A stretch of DNA of 64,000 nucleotides from JACCTH01 sp035253825 (GCA_035253825.1 DATFBM010000012.1:124001-188000), one strand, 5' to 3'. Positions 33,003 to 41,504 are shown, numbered from the stretch's first letter. Notes: generated from the letters alone by a model not told the origin. Translations and numbers: made by a program.

Positions 33003-33943
33003 CGCCAACCCGGAAGAATGGTCGCCCGAACATCTCCGGCATAGTCGGCGTACTCCGGATAGATCACCCTGAGTCGCCGTTCTTCAAATCGAGCCTTGAG
33101 CCAGAAGAAGCCTGCCAGCACACCGACGAGCAAAAAACCCCACCAGGCCCGCCACAAGATCACCGCTCCGATCGCGCCCAGCAGCAGACCCAGATAGATC
33201 GGATGGCGAACGACTCGATAGACGCCTCCCTGGGCCAGCTTGGCTTGGCGCGGAGTGGGACTGGCTGTGAAGGCGGCCCCCAGCTCTTTGGCGCCGGCGC
33301 CGATGAAGAAGAGACCCGCCCCGATCGGAATCAGACCCAGCCAGCTCCAACCGGCGGGCGGCCAGGCGCCGCCGACGAGGACGAACATCGCGATCGCGAT
33401 CAGAAGGACGAACTGAGCGGCCACCCAGGGAGCGCCCTTCTCGACGAAGTGGATAGGCCCGGTTAGCCAGGTATCTGCCAGCCGCACCACCTGCTGACCG
33501 CGTACGGTTCTCAATAGGCCTGCTGCCGGCCCACCGCTCAGGGACGCCTCCGGCCACACCTCGGTCAGCGGCTCGACCACAAACCGCCTCTGATGACTGC
33601 GGGGGTGAGGAAGCTCGAGGTCGGCGCTGGCCCAACTGATGCCTTCGATCGCGATCAGATCGAGATCGAGCGTGCGGGGCCCAAAGCGCTCGTTTCGAAC
33701 CCGTCCGGCCGCCGCCTCGATGCCCTGAAGCTGCCCCAAGATCTCGAGCGGGGGTTGATCGGAATCGATCAGCGCGACTGCGTTCAGAAAGTCGTCTTGG
33801 GCAGGGCCCCCCACCGGGGCCGTGAGATAGAGAGATGAAACCGCGGTCAGCGAAAACGACCGCGAGAGTCGCTCTATTGCGAAGCGGAGGTTGGCCAAGC
33901 GGTCGCCGAGATTCGATCCGAGTGAGATCGCAACCTTCGGCAC
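32999..33943 (-). CDS. folK: FolK (HPPK) fused to an ICMT/PEMT-type membrane methyltransferase-like domain
   Basis: Residues 1-155 are a complete HPPK: ISLGSNLGDRLANLR, AVALIDSDQPP, the signature FGPRTLDLDLIA (88-98), and LPHPRSHQRRFVVEPL. This part pyrophosphorylates hydroxymethyl-dihydropterin for folate synthesis. Without a stop, residues ~172-314 form a membrane domain with hydrophobic helices near 172-191, 199-217 and 249-283, followed by FEERRL and YPEYADY. The YRVVRHPIYLG motif and the EE-R-YPEY ending are typical of isoprenylcysteine carboxyl methyltransferase/PEMT-like membrane proteins. The fusion is unusual. GTG start at 33943. Confidence 0.88.
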   Translation of the reverse strand: MPKVAISLGSNLGDRLANLRFAIERLSRSFSLTAVSSLYLTAPVGGPAQDDFLNAVALIDSDQPPLEILGQLQGIEAAAGRVRNERFGPRTLDLDLIAIEGISWASADLELPHPRSHQRRFVVEPLTEVWPEASLSGGPAAGLLRTVRGQQVVRLADTWLTGPIHFVEKGAPWVAAQFVLLIAIAMFVLVGGAWPPAGWSWLGLIPIGAGLFFIGAGAKELGAAFTASPTPRQAKLAQGGVYRVVRHPIYLGLLLGAIGAVILWRAWWGFLLVGVLAGFFWLKARFEERRLRVIYPEYADYAGDVRATILPGWR

Positions 33944-33956
33944 CTAGCTCCTAGGC

Positions 33957-34313
33957 CTAGCGATGGCGTTCAATTGTCACGCTGACATCGGCGAAATCGA
34001 CGGCAATGGGCGCGTTGGGTTTGTGAACCGTCACGGCTATCGCTTTCACGAGGGGAATCGAGAGAACCAATTTGGCGATTTCTTCGGCAACCTTCTCGAT
34101 CAAGTTCCACCGCGACCCCCCGACTAACTCGTGAATCTTCTCCGCCAGGCTGCCGTAGTCGATGGTGTCGTCGAGGCTGTCACTTCTTCCAGCGGCCTTG
34201 AGATCGGCTTCGATATCAAGATCGATCAGAAACCTTTGACCGATCTGTTTTTCCTCGGGCAGGACTCCGTGGTGAGCAAAGACCTCGATGCCCGTGAGTT
34301 GCAGCCGATCCAC
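33957..34313 (-). CDS. folB: dihydroneopterin aldolase
   Basis: The 118-residue protein has the FolB pattern: LTGIEVFAHHGVLPEEKQIGQ at the N-terminus, the central DTIDYGSLAEKI, NLIEKVAEEIAKLVL, and the C-terminal VTVHKPNAPI with the catalytic Lys. It cleaves dihydroneopterin in folate synthesis. GTG start at 34313 overlaps the stop of the upstream gene by one base (TAGTG). Confidence 0.95.
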   Translation of the reverse strand: MDRLQLTGIEVFAHHGVLPEEKQIGQRFLIDLDIEADLKAAGRSDSLDDTIDYGSLAEKIHELVGGSRWNLIEKVAEEIAKLVLSIPLVKAIAVTVHKPNAPIAVDFADVSVTIERHR

Positions 34314-34756
34314 TAGCTGGGCACGAGGGCGCGCCCCTCGGGGCCGAGCGGGCGGCGCAAAATCTCTTCTACGAGGGAGACCGCCATGATTGGCTGTCCC
34401 ACCATCCCCGACCAGACCAGATAACCGGCCAGAAGCCCCGCCAAGTCGTCGTTGATGACTTCACCGTGGACCAACACGCGGGCAGTGGGATCCGACAGTT
34501 CTTCGTGCACGGCCTTGAAAACTCGCTCGGCCTCCTGTGGTGTCGGGCGTTCGGAGATCATGACCTGGCGAGCGTTCAGGCCGGCATCGCGGTACGCGGC
34601 CAGGTTCTGATTGCCAGGCAAGAGGGTGATGACCGACGTGACCTGCGCCCCCCGCTTCAGCCAGTTGATCTCTTCCTCTCGCCGGATCTTGCGATGCTGA
34701 AACCCGTGCCCCCCGATGCGTTCGGAAACTGCCAAGCGATCAGCTATCACCCACAT
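34313..34756 (-). CDS. dual-specificity-phosphatase-like protein lacking catalytic residues
   Basis: The 147-residue protein follows a DUSP/PTP fold: WLKRGAQVTSVITLLP, a variable middle, then ARVLVHGEVINDDLAGLLAGYLVWSG, which aligns with the P-loop and following helix of phosphatases (VLVHCxxGxxRTG..AAYLVW). The catalytic Cys is Gly and the loop Arg is absent, so phosphatase activity is unlikely. It is embedded between folP and folB and overlaps folB by one base, so it is probably co-translated with the folate enzymes. A structural or ligand-sensing role is inference. Confidence 0.6.
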   Translation of the reverse strand: MWVIADRLAVSERIGGHGFQHRKIRREEEINWLKRGAQVTSVITLLPGNQNLAAYRDAGLNARQVMISERPTPQEAERVFKAVHEELSDPTARVLVHGEVINDDLAGLLAGYLVWSGMVGQPIMAVSLVEEILRRPLGPEGRALVPS

Positions 34757-34838
34757 GAATCCGCGGGGCTTTAAACCGGTATTGATCTGTCAGCCTTTCT
34801 CGCCCGGCCAGCTCAAATTTATGTGAAGCCGACGTGCT

Positions 34839-35702
34839 CTAGACCTGTGTTGTTTCGTCACGGTGATCGACAGGCGGGACGATAGCCATAGCCACCAAAA
34901 GCGCTTCTCGACAAGCGGCCACATTGTGAACGCGAAAAACGTCGACTCCCTGGTCCCAGAGGGTGGCGACCCCAGCCGCGGTAGCGACATCCCGACGCAG
35001 CGGATCCTTCTCGCCGGTGATGCGCCCGAGAAAGGCCTTGCGTGAGATGCCGACCATGATTGGAAAGCCCAACTTCCTCAATCGGGACACGCCGGCGAGC
35101 AAGGCGAGGTTGTGCTCGGCCAACTTCCCAAACCCGATCCCGGGGTCGACGCAGATGTGGTCGGGCGAGACCCCGAGCTGCATCGCCATTCGGGTCCGTT
35201 GGGCCAGGAAGTCTCCGACCTCGGTGACGACGTCGGCGTACGTCGGATCGTCCTGCATGGTTTGGGGAGTGCCTTGCATATGCATCAGCACCAGCCCCGC
35301 GTTGAATTGGGCCACGGCCTCTACCAGGTCCGGATCCGAGCCACCGCTGATGTCATTGACAATGACGGCCCCGGCTTCGAGGGCTGCTCGGGCCACGTCC
35401 GCTTTCGTGGTATCGATCGAGACCAGCGCCCCTGACGCGCTGAGCCCTTCCACCACCGGAAGGATCCGCTCCAACTCCACCTCCAAAGCGACCGGTTCGG
35501 CGCGAGGGCGCGTCGATTCACCGCCGATGTCGAGCAAGGCCGCGCCGTCTGACACCAACCGCCTTCCATGCGCGATCGCTGACTCCGCGGTGGGAAGAAG
35601 TCCACCGTCTGAGAACGAATCCGGGGTGACGTTGACGATGCCCATCAGGAGGGGCGCCTCGAGGGAAAGCTCTCCCCGAGACGTGCCCCACCGGCGGGTC
35701 AT
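34839..35702 (-). CDS. folP: dihydropteroate synthase
   Basis: The 287-residue TIM-barrel enzyme has LLMGIVNVTPDSFSDGG, LLDIGGESTRP, IVNDISGG, ICVDPGIGFGK and VGISRKAFLG, all in family order. It condenses p-aminobenzoate with the pterin made by FolK. ATG at 35702 forms an ATGA overlap with folE; longer upstream starts would run inside folE and show no similarity. Confidence 0.96.
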   Translation of the reverse strand: MTRRWGTSRGELSLEAPLLMGIVNVTPDSFSDGGLLPTAESAIAHGRRLVSDGAALLDIGGESTRPRAEPVALEVELERILPVVEGLSASGALVSIDTTKADVARAALEAGAVIVNDISGGSDPDLVEAVAQFNAGLVLMHMQGTPQTMQDDPTYADVVTEVGDFLAQRTRMAMQLGVSPDHICVDPGIGFGKLAEHNLALLAGVSRLRKLGFPIMVGISRKAFLGRITGEKDPLRRDVATAAGVATLWDQGVDVFRVHNVAACREALLVAMAIVPPVDHRDETTQV

Positions 35703-36298
35703 CGCCCGCGATCGATAAGGGCCAGGGCCTCCGCTCGCGTGGATGGGTTGTTGGCCATGGTTCCCCGCACCGCCGAGGTGACCGTGACGCTTCCCGGCTT
35801 CTTCACCCCGCGCATGGTCATGCACAGATGCTCGGCTTCCAGCACCACCAGGACCCCCATGGCGTCGAGACGGTCCATCAGGGCGTCGGCCACTTGGGAG
35901 GTCAGGCGCTCTTGCATCTGCAGCCGCCGGCAGTAGCCCTCGAGCAACCGCGCAAGCTTGGAGAGTCCCGTCACCCGCCCTCTGGGAATGTAGGCGACAT
36001 GCGCTTTGCCGAGGAAAGGAAGCATGTGATGCTCGCAAAAGGTTTGAAACGGAATGTCGCGCACCATCACGATCTCCTGGTAGTGCTCGTCGCCGAAGAA
36101 GGCGTCGACCTCATCAGCGGGATCGCGATGGATGCCCTCGAAGATCTCTGCGTACATTCGCGCCACTCGCTCTGGCGTTCCCGCCAAGCCCTCGCGAGTG
36201 GGGTCCTCGCCGATAGCGATCAGGATCTGGAGGACCGCGGCTTCGATGGCGTTTGTGTCGATAGCCCCGGAGGGGGCGGGCTGTCGGCGATCGCCCAT
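35699..36298 (-). CDS. folE: GTP cyclohydrolase I
   Basis: The 199-residue enzyme carries the zinc and catalytic residues in FCEHHMLPF and EHLCMTMRGVKKPGS, plus LSKLARLLEGYCRRLQMQERLT. It opens the GTP ring to give dihydroneopterin triphosphate, the first folate step. It follows ftsH by 6 bases and is coupled to folP. Confidence 0.97.
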   Translation of the reverse strand: MGDRRQPAPSGAIDTNAIEAAVLQILIAIGEDPTREGLAGTPERVARMYAEIFEGIHRDPADEVDAFFGDEHYQEIVMVRDIPFQTFCEHHMLPFLGKAHVAYIPRGRVTGLSKLARLLEGYCRRLQMQERLTSQVADALMDRLDAMGVLVVLEAEHLCMTMRGVKKPGSVTVTSAVRGTMANNPSTRAEALALIDRGR

Positions 36299-36304
36299 GT
36301 TGGG

Positions 36305-38299
36305 CTAGGAGCCGGGGGCGTCGGCCGGCTTCATCCGCGGCAGCAGGACCCGAGGCTTGCGTCCCGTCGGTTCCGGCGGGGTCGGAGCCTCGTGAGCAGC
36401 GGCGGCAGCGAGGTCGGGCTTCTTAGCTCCCATCCCTCCTTCGGGCTTGCGAATGCGGAGCCCACCCTCGGGGTCGTGCTCCCACTTGGGCACCTCGGCG
36501 AAGATCTCGGCCAGCTCTTCCGGCCCCACCGTTTCCTTCTCGAGCAGGATCCCGACCATCCGCTCCATGGCATCGGTGTGGGATTCGAGAATGAGTAGTG
36601 CTTCGGAATGGGCGGCGTTGATCATCTGCCGAACCTCCTCGTCGATGAAGGCGGCCACCTCGTCGGAGTAATCCTGCTGGCGCACGTAGTCGCGACCCAA
36701 GAACACCTCGCCCCCCGGCCGGCCGTACTGCATGGGACCGAGCTTGTCGCTCATCCCGAACTCCATCACCATCCGTCGAGCGATCTGGGTTGCCTTTTCG
36801 ATGTCGTTGGCTGCCCCGGTGGTGGGGTCGGCGTAGATCAACTCCTCAGCGGTGCGACCCCCGAGCAACATCGCCAGCTGATCGACCAGTTCTGACCTCC
36901 GGGTTAGATATTTGTCGTGAGTCGGCAAGGCCAGTGTGTGGCCGAGGGAACGGCCCCTGGCCACGATCGTGATCTTGTGGACCGGATCGGCCATCGGCAA
37001 CGCCCAACCGACCAGAGCGTGGCCAGTCTCGTGATAGGCGATAAGGCGCTTCTCGTCGTCAGTCATCACCTTGGTCTTGCGCTCCGGCCCGGCGATAACG
37101 CGATCGATCGCCTCTTCCATCTCCAGCATTGAGATCGTGCTCTTGCGGCGGCGGGCCGTGAGGAGTGCCGCCTCGTTGATCAGGTTGGCGAGGTCGGCTC
37201 CTGTGAATCCGGGAGTGCGACGAGCCATCACCTCGAGACTGACGTCGGTACCCAAGGGCTTGCCCTTGGCGTGCACCTGGAGGATCGCCTCGCGTCCGAC
37301 GATGTCGGGGGCATCGATCACCACCTGGCGATCAAATCGACCCGGACGCAGCAGGGCGGGATCGAGGATGTCGGGTCGGTTGGTGGCGGCGACGACGATG
37401 ACGCCGTTATTGGTGTCGAAGCCATCCAGCTCGACCAGCAACTGATTGAGGGTCTGCTCGCGCTCATCGTGTCCCCCACCCAGACCCGCTCCGCGGTGGC
37501 GGCCGACGGCGTCGATCTCATCGATGAAGACAATGGCGGGAGCGTGGCTCTTGGCCTGCTCGAAGAGGTCGCGCACCCGCGAGGCACCGACTCCCACGAA
37601 CATCTCGACAAAGTCAGATCCCGAGATGGAGAGGAAGGGAACGCCTGCCTCCCCGGCCACCGCCCGCGCGAGGAGTGTCTTGCCGGTGCCAGGAGGGCCG
37701 AAGAGGAGCACGCCCTTGGGAATCTTGGCTCCCAAGGATCGGTACTTGTCGGGATTCTGAAGGAAGTCCTTGATCTCCTGCAGTTCTTCGATCGCCTCGG
37801 CCAGGCCGGCGACATCGTTGAAGGTCACCCGCGGCTGCTCTTTGGAAAACATGCGGGCTCTCGCCTTGCCGAACTGCATCACCCGGTTTCCGCTCCCCTG
37901 CATTTGCATGAAGATGAAGATCATGAAGCCGAGAAGGAATACCCAGGGCAAGAGGCTGATGAGGATCGCCCAGAGACCATCGGGTTGGTTGTTGACCTGG
38001 AAGAAGACTCCGCCGTTCTTGAGAAGCTCGGTGAGCTCGCCTTCCCAACCGTCGGGGTAGTCGGCGATGACGTCGTAACGATCGGCGGGAAGCGGGGAGC
38101 CTTCCACGCGACCCTGGACCTGGTTGGACCGGGTGAGGACCTCAACCGCGACGATCTGTTCCCGGTTGACCTCATCCAAGAACTTGGTAAGGGTTACTTC
38201 CTGGGGCTGGCCCCACTGGTCAAACCAACGCTGTGCCAAGAGCGCAAGGGCCATGATGGCAATGGCATAGATAGCCAAAGTGCGAAGGGAACGATTCAC
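36305..38299 (-). CDS. ftsH: ATP-dependent zinc metalloprotease FtsH (copy 1, syntenic)
   Basis: The 664-residue membrane protease has an N-terminal helix, an extracytoplasmic domain (~25-105), a second helix (WAILISLLPWVFLLGFMIFIF), the AAA module with GPPGTGKTLLARA and VFIDEIDAVG, the SRH (ATNRPDILDPALLRPGRFD), and the zinc motif HETGH. The last ~60 residues are Pro/Lys-rich. It degrades membrane and short-lived proteins. Its position before folE is the conserved actinobacterial one. GTG start at 38299. Confidence 0.95.
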   Translation of the reverse strand: MNRSLRTLAIYAIAIMALALLAQRWFDQWGQPQEVTLTKFLDEVNREQIVAVEVLTRSNQVQGRVEGSPLPADRYDVIADYPDGWEGELTELLKNGGVFFQVNNQPDGLWAILISLLPWVFLLGFMIFIFMQMQGSGNRVMQFGKARARMFSKEQPRVTFNDVAGLAEAIEELQEIKDFLQNPDKYRSLGAKIPKGVLLFGPPGTGKTLLARAVAGEAGVPFLSISGSDFVEMFVGVGASRVRDLFEQAKSHAPAIVFIDEIDAVGRHRGAGLGGGHDEREQTLNQLLVELDGFDTNNGVIVVAATNRPDILDPALLRPGRFDRQVVIDAPDIVGREAILQVHAKGKPLGTDVSLEVMARRTPGFTGADLANLINEAALLTARRRKSTISMLEMEEAIDRVIAGPERKTKVMTDDEKRLIAYHETGHALVGWALPMADPVHKITIVARGRSLGHTLALPTHDKYLTRRSELVDQLAMLLGGRTAEELIYADPTTGAANDIEKATQIARRMVMEFGMSDKLGPMQYGRPGGEVFLGRDYVRQQDYSDEVAAFIDEEVRQMINAAHSEALLILESHTDAMERMVGILLEKETVGPEELAEIFAEVPKWEHDPEGGLRIRKPEGGMGAKKPDLAAAAAHEAPTPPEPTGRKPRVLLPRMKPADAPGS

Positions 38300-38327
38300 G
38301 GGTTCCTAGATGCTACGACCAGTTTCC

Positions 38328-38436
38328 AGATATCAGACATCAGATTTCAGACGTCAGATCTCAGATTCGGTCTGTTAACGGATGTCTGAAGTCTGATGTC
38401 TTAAGTCTGATGTCCTAAGTCTGATGTCTTAAGTCT
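38328..38436. repeat. heptanucleotide-periodic AGA/GTCT island B (large imperfect inverted repeat)
   Basis: AGA begins at 38328, 38335, 38342, 38349, 38356 and 38363. After a 14-base turn, GTCT begins at 38384, 38391, 38398, 38405, 38412 (as GTCC), 38419, 38426 and 38433. Every step is exactly 7 bases. The two halves are on opposite strands, so the island can fold on itself. Its right end includes the stop codon of hpt, and it lies between hpt and ftsH, which are read in the same direction. Confidence 0.85.
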
Positions 38437-38953
38437 CTTCCATCACCCCGACATAGGGGAGGTTGCGGTAGAGGCCGGCGTAGTCGAGGCCATAGCCCAC
38501 CACGAACTCGGGGCCGATTCGAAAGCCGACGTACTTCACGTCGAGGGGGATTCGCTGGATTCCCTCCTTCAAGAGCAGGGCCGCCACTTCAAGCGAGGCC
38601 GGGCGCCGCACCTGCAGCGATTTGAGGAGATAGCTGAGGGTGAGCCCGGAGTCGATGATGTCCTCGACGATCAGAACGTCCTTGCCGGCGATTTCGTTGT
38701 CCAGGTCCTTGAGGATCCGCACTACTCCGGATGTCTGCGTCGATGCTCCGTAAGAAGACACCGCCATGAAATCGAACGCGACCGGAACCGAGATGTGCCG
38801 AGCGAGATCGGCCATGACGATGAAGGCACCCTTGAGGACCCCGACCATCAGGAGGTCGCGCCCGCGGTAGTCGTCGCTGATCTCCTTGCCCATCTTCTCC
38901 AGAGCGGACGAGATCTCGTCCGCCGAGATCAGGTTGCGAATGTTCGACTCCAC
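38429..38953 (-). CDS. hpt: hypoxanthine phosphoribosyltransferase
   Basis: The 174-residue type I PRTase has the PRPP loop DVLIVEDIIDSGLTL, an N-terminal region LMVGVLKGAFIVMADLARHI and the late YVGFRIGPEFVVGYGLDYA. It salvages hypoxanthine and guanine. The last codons and TAA stop lie inside a heptanucleotide repeat island. GTG start at 38953; tilS is upstream, as in most bacteria (tilS-hpt-ftsH). Confidence 0.95.
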   Translation of the reverse strand: MESNIRNLISADEISSALEKMGKEISDDYRGRDLLMVGVLKGAFIVMADLARHISVPVAFDFMAVSSYGASTQTSGVVRILKDLDNEIAGKDVLIVEDIIDSGLTLSYLLKSLQVRRPASLEVAALLLKEGIQRIPLDVKYVGFRIGPEFVVGYGLDYAGLYRNLPYVGVMEET

Positions 38954-38962
38954 GTTCCAAAC

Positions 38963-39898
38963 CTAGCGCCGCGGATCGACGTCGCCGCCGTGGCCCGGGC
39001 GGGCGCAGATAAGCCACGGGCCCTCCCTATAAACGCGTAGCCCGCCGGTCAACTCCGCGGCCGTGGCGCCCCCGGTGACCACCTCCCAGATTCTCGCCAA
39101 CTCCGCCCGGTCGGGACCATATCCCTGGTAGAGCCGGCGCAGCGAGGCTCGCAGGATGGCAGCCGCCCGCTCGAACCCGACTGCCCACAGAATCGAATTC
39201 GACACCCTCCAGTCTCTGTCTCGATGCTCCCCGACGGGATCCTCGGCGCTAACCGCCGTGAACGCCTGCGCCGCCGCCACTAGCGCCGAGCGGATTCCCG
39301 GATTGAACTCGGCTTCGATTGTGGGGAGCAGCCAGTGTCGGATCCGATTGCGTTGATAGGAGAGGTCATCGTTTTGGGGGTCGTCGACCCATGCCAGCTC
39401 CGCCAGAGTGGCGAATTCGCGGGTCTCCGATCGGGTCACCTCCAGGAATGGGCGCACAATTCGTCCCCGTCGGGCGGGAATTCCGGCCAGACCGCCGCTC
39501 CCCGCTCCTCGCATCAGGTTGGCGAGAACGGTTTCAGCCTGATCGTCGCGGGTGTGGCCGGTGAGAAGCCACTCTTGAGAGGTCAGAGCCGATTCGAGAA
39601 GCCGATAGCGCTCGCGGCGGGCGGTCTCCTCCCGAAATGGCTCCACTTTCAGGGCTGCGATCACCAGCGGCAGATGGAGGCGGTCGGCGATTGCCCGGGC
39701 GGCTTGCTCCATCCGATCGGAGGTCGGCAGGCCGTGATGGACGTGCATCGCCCGGGTCGATTGCCGACCCGCCGCCAGCTCCGCCAGCGCCGCCGAGTCC
39801 GCCCCGCCGGATAGGGCGACGACTAACGGGCCCGCAGGCAGGCTGGTCCGGGCCTCGATTTGTCGGCGTAACTCCTCTAGGCGACGCGTCGCAGCCAT
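38963..39898 (-). CDS. tilS: tRNA(Ile)-lysidine synthetase
   Basis: The 311-residue protein has the N-type ATP pyrophosphatase P-loop VVALSGGADSAALAEL near residue 27 and the TilS region LLTGHTRDDQAETVLANLMRGAGSGGLAGI. It modifies C34 of the AUA-reading tRNA(Ile). The short C-terminal part suits the small actinobacterial form. It overlaps the DUF2342 gene by 22 bases. Confidence 0.95.
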   Translation of the reverse strand: MAATRRLEELRRQIEARTSLPAGPLVVALSGGADSAALAELAAGRQSTRAMHVHHGLPTSDRMEQAARAIADRLHLPLVIAALKVEPFREETARRERYRLLESALTSQEWLLTGHTRDDQAETVLANLMRGAGSGGLAGIPARRGRIVRPFLEVTRSETREFATLAELAWVDDPQNDDLSYQRNRIRHWLLPTIEAEFNPGIRSALVAAAQAFTAVSAEDPVGEHRDRDWRVSNSILWAVGFERAAAILRASLRRLYQGYGPDRAELARIWEVVTGGATAAELTGGLRVYREGPWLICARPGHGGDVDPRR

Positions 39899-40914
39899 TC
39901 GCCCGGGCTGTGGATCTCGGGGAGGGTGGGGAGTGATTCGGGTCCTGCCCAGGCGCGGTCGAGTGCGGGCCAGCCCGCCTCCTTCTCGACTTCGACGATG
40001 AAGGCTTCGCCCAACTCGTACTGCTTCATCTTCATCTCCATGCCGAGGAGTCTGAACAACGCCGCCGTCCGCGGGTCGCGACGGCGCGCCTTGAGAATCG
40101 CCGACATGCGATCCTGACTGGGAAGGAGCCGAGCGCCGATTCGATCCATCACCACGTGGCCGTGGCCCTCGAGCAGAGACATCAACGCCTGCACCCGATC
40201 GATGACTGACTTTTGCTCGGGAGTGGCAAAGAGCCCAAGCAGGCCCGAATCATCGATAAGGGGTCTATTGCTGCGCCCGGCCTCGATGACCTCGGCCACC
40301 AGTCGCGATAGGCGGCCGGGGGTAGGACCTGCACTCGCGACCAGCTGATCGATCAGCGCGAGGAAATAGTCCCGTAGCCAAGGCACTCCGAGGAATTGCG
40401 CTCGGTGGGTGGCCTCGTGGAGCACGATCCACATTCGAAATTCCGAGGGGCGGAACTGATGCTGTCGTTCGAGGGCGAGGATGTTGGCTCCGACCAGCGC
40501 CACCACATCGCCTGATTCATCTTCCGGCAAGACCAGTTCGTATTGTCCCAACACTCGCTTGGCGAGCAGGCCCAGCAGGGCCCCAGTCTCGATGGCGATG
40601 ACTCTGCGGGCGAACGCCGGGCTGCTGCGACCGGCTTCCTCCAGCCGGAAGGCAATCTTTTCCTCCAATGGGGCCAGCATCCTCGCGAACGTTGCCAGGT
40701 TTCGCTCCGCCCACTCGCCCCGGGAAACAACTCTCACTTCAGGAGCGCCCGGAGTGGTGAGGCCGGTCTCCTTTTCGACCAAGCCGGCCGCCTCGGAGAA
40801 AAGCTCGGGCACCTGAGCCCTCATATGAGCGAGGTGGTAGGTGTCGGCGAGTGGATAAGTCCCGGCGATCCTGGTCGCCACTGGCACCGCCAGTGGCCAG
40901 CGACCCTCGCTCAC
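39877..40914 (-). CDS. DUF2342 zinc-dependent metalloprotease-like protein
   Basis: The 345-residue protein has the DUF2342 signature: an N-terminal AEVR-like region, then MWIVLHEATHRAQF with a zincin HExxH (HEATH, residues 166-170), followed by helical repeats and a C-terminal MEMKMKQYELGEAFI. Homologues (Rv3626c) lie beside tilS-hpt in actinobacteria, often in F420-making lineages. Peptidase activity has not been shown for the family. The GTG start overlaps the preceding gene (GTGA). Confidence 0.85.
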   Translation of the reverse strand: MSEGRWPLAVPVATRIAGTYPLADTYHLAHMRAQVPELFSEAAGLVEKETGLTTPGAPEVRVVSRGEWAERNLATFARMLAPLEEKIAFRLEEAGRSSPAFARRVIAIETGALLGLLAKRVLGQYELVLPEDESGDVVALVGANILALERQHQFRPSEFRMWIVLHEATHRAQFLGVPWLRDYFLALIDQLVASAGPTPGRLSRLVAEVIEAGRSNRPLIDDSGLLGLFATPEQKSVIDRVQALMSLLEGHGHVVMDRIGARLLPSQDRMSAILKARRRDPRTAALFRLLGMEMKMKQYELGEAFIVEVEKEAGWPALDRAWAGPESLPTLPEIHSPGEWLRRVA

Positions 40915-41243
40915 CGGATCACGCGATAGCGCTTGCGGACCACGCGGGTGAAGTACTGGATGACCGTGACGATCACCACCAACGCAGCTAGCACCAAGAG
41001 CGTGGGGATGAAGAAGCGATAAGTCCAGTCGGGTTGGGTTTCCGGTGGTTCGGTCACCTCCACCGAGACCGCGGGCACAATCGCCTCGAGCGTGGTGGCG
41101 GACTCGCCGGCGGTCGTGCCCGTTCCCTCGGCGACGGTGGTTGCGGTCCCTGGACCGGTGGTGGTGGTCGCCCCAAGGGGAAAGGTCAGACCAATGACGA
41201 GGAAAGAAACAATGAGGAACGCCAGCAAGCGACGAGATCCCAT
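40911..41243 (-). CDS. small exported or bitopic membrane protein
   Basis: The 110-residue product has a hydrophobic N-terminal segment (LLAFLIVSFLVIGLTFPLGA), a Thr/Ala/Glu-rich extracellular stretch of ~50 residues, one further helix (FFIPTLLVLAALVVIVTVIQYF) and a basic cytoplasmic tail (RVVRKRYRVIR). I do not recognise a family. It lies between the anti-sigma gene and DUF2342 and overlaps the latter by 4 bases, so it is probably co-transcribed with one of them. Confidence 0.65.
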   Translation of the reverse strand: MGSRRLLAFLIVSFLVIGLTFPLGATTTTGPGTATTVAEGTGTTAGESATTLEAIVPAVSVEVTEPPETQPDWTYRFFIPTLLVLAALVVIVTVIQYFTRVVRKRYRVIR

Positions 41244-41276
41244 CCGAGAGGTGAGCCTAATCAGAGGTAGGGAAAG

Positions 41277-41504
41277 CTACGGACCGTTCTGGATCGCCTG
41301 GCGAAGTCGCTCCATGAATTCCGGCGGGACCTCTTCGTGCAGGCGCTCCTTGACGACCACCCGCAGTCTCTGCTCAAACTTGTAGGCCTGAACACAGGGT
41401 GGGCAACCCTTGAGGTGGCGACGAATAATCCAGGAGCGGTACCAGTTGACCTCTTGGTCGAGGTAGCTGTAGACCTCGTGGAGGGCGTCGTCGCAATCGC
41501 TCAA
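41277..41504 (-). CDS. rsrA: zinc-binding anti-sigma factor, RsrA-like
   Basis: The 75-residue ZAS-type protein begins MSDCDDALHEVYSYLD and has the redox zinc motif HLKGCPPC (HxxxCxxC), with Cys3 upstream as in RsrA. Such proteins hold SigR inactive until disulfide stress oxidises the cysteines. TTG at 41504 is chosen because it removes overlap with the sigma gene and restores the typical RsrA length; an ATG at 41570 would add an unrelated 22-residue extension. It directly follows the sigma gene. Confidence 0.82.
   Translation of the reverse strand: MSDCDDALHEVYSYLDQEVNWYRSWIIRRHLKGCPPCVQAYKFEQRLRVVVKERLHEEVPPEFMERLRQAIQNGP

Noticed and set aside
34313..34756. Active protein tyrosine phosphatase
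   Set aside because: The loop that should read HCX5R has Gly in place of Cys and no Arg, so catalysis by the usual mechanism is not possible.
35703..36038. Upstream start for folP at 36038
   Set aside because: The extra 112 residues mirror folE codons; the ATGA overlap at 35702 is the standard junction.
38328..38436. CRISPR array
   Set aside because: Units are 7 bases with no spacers of 30 bases or more, no leader and no cas genes nearby.
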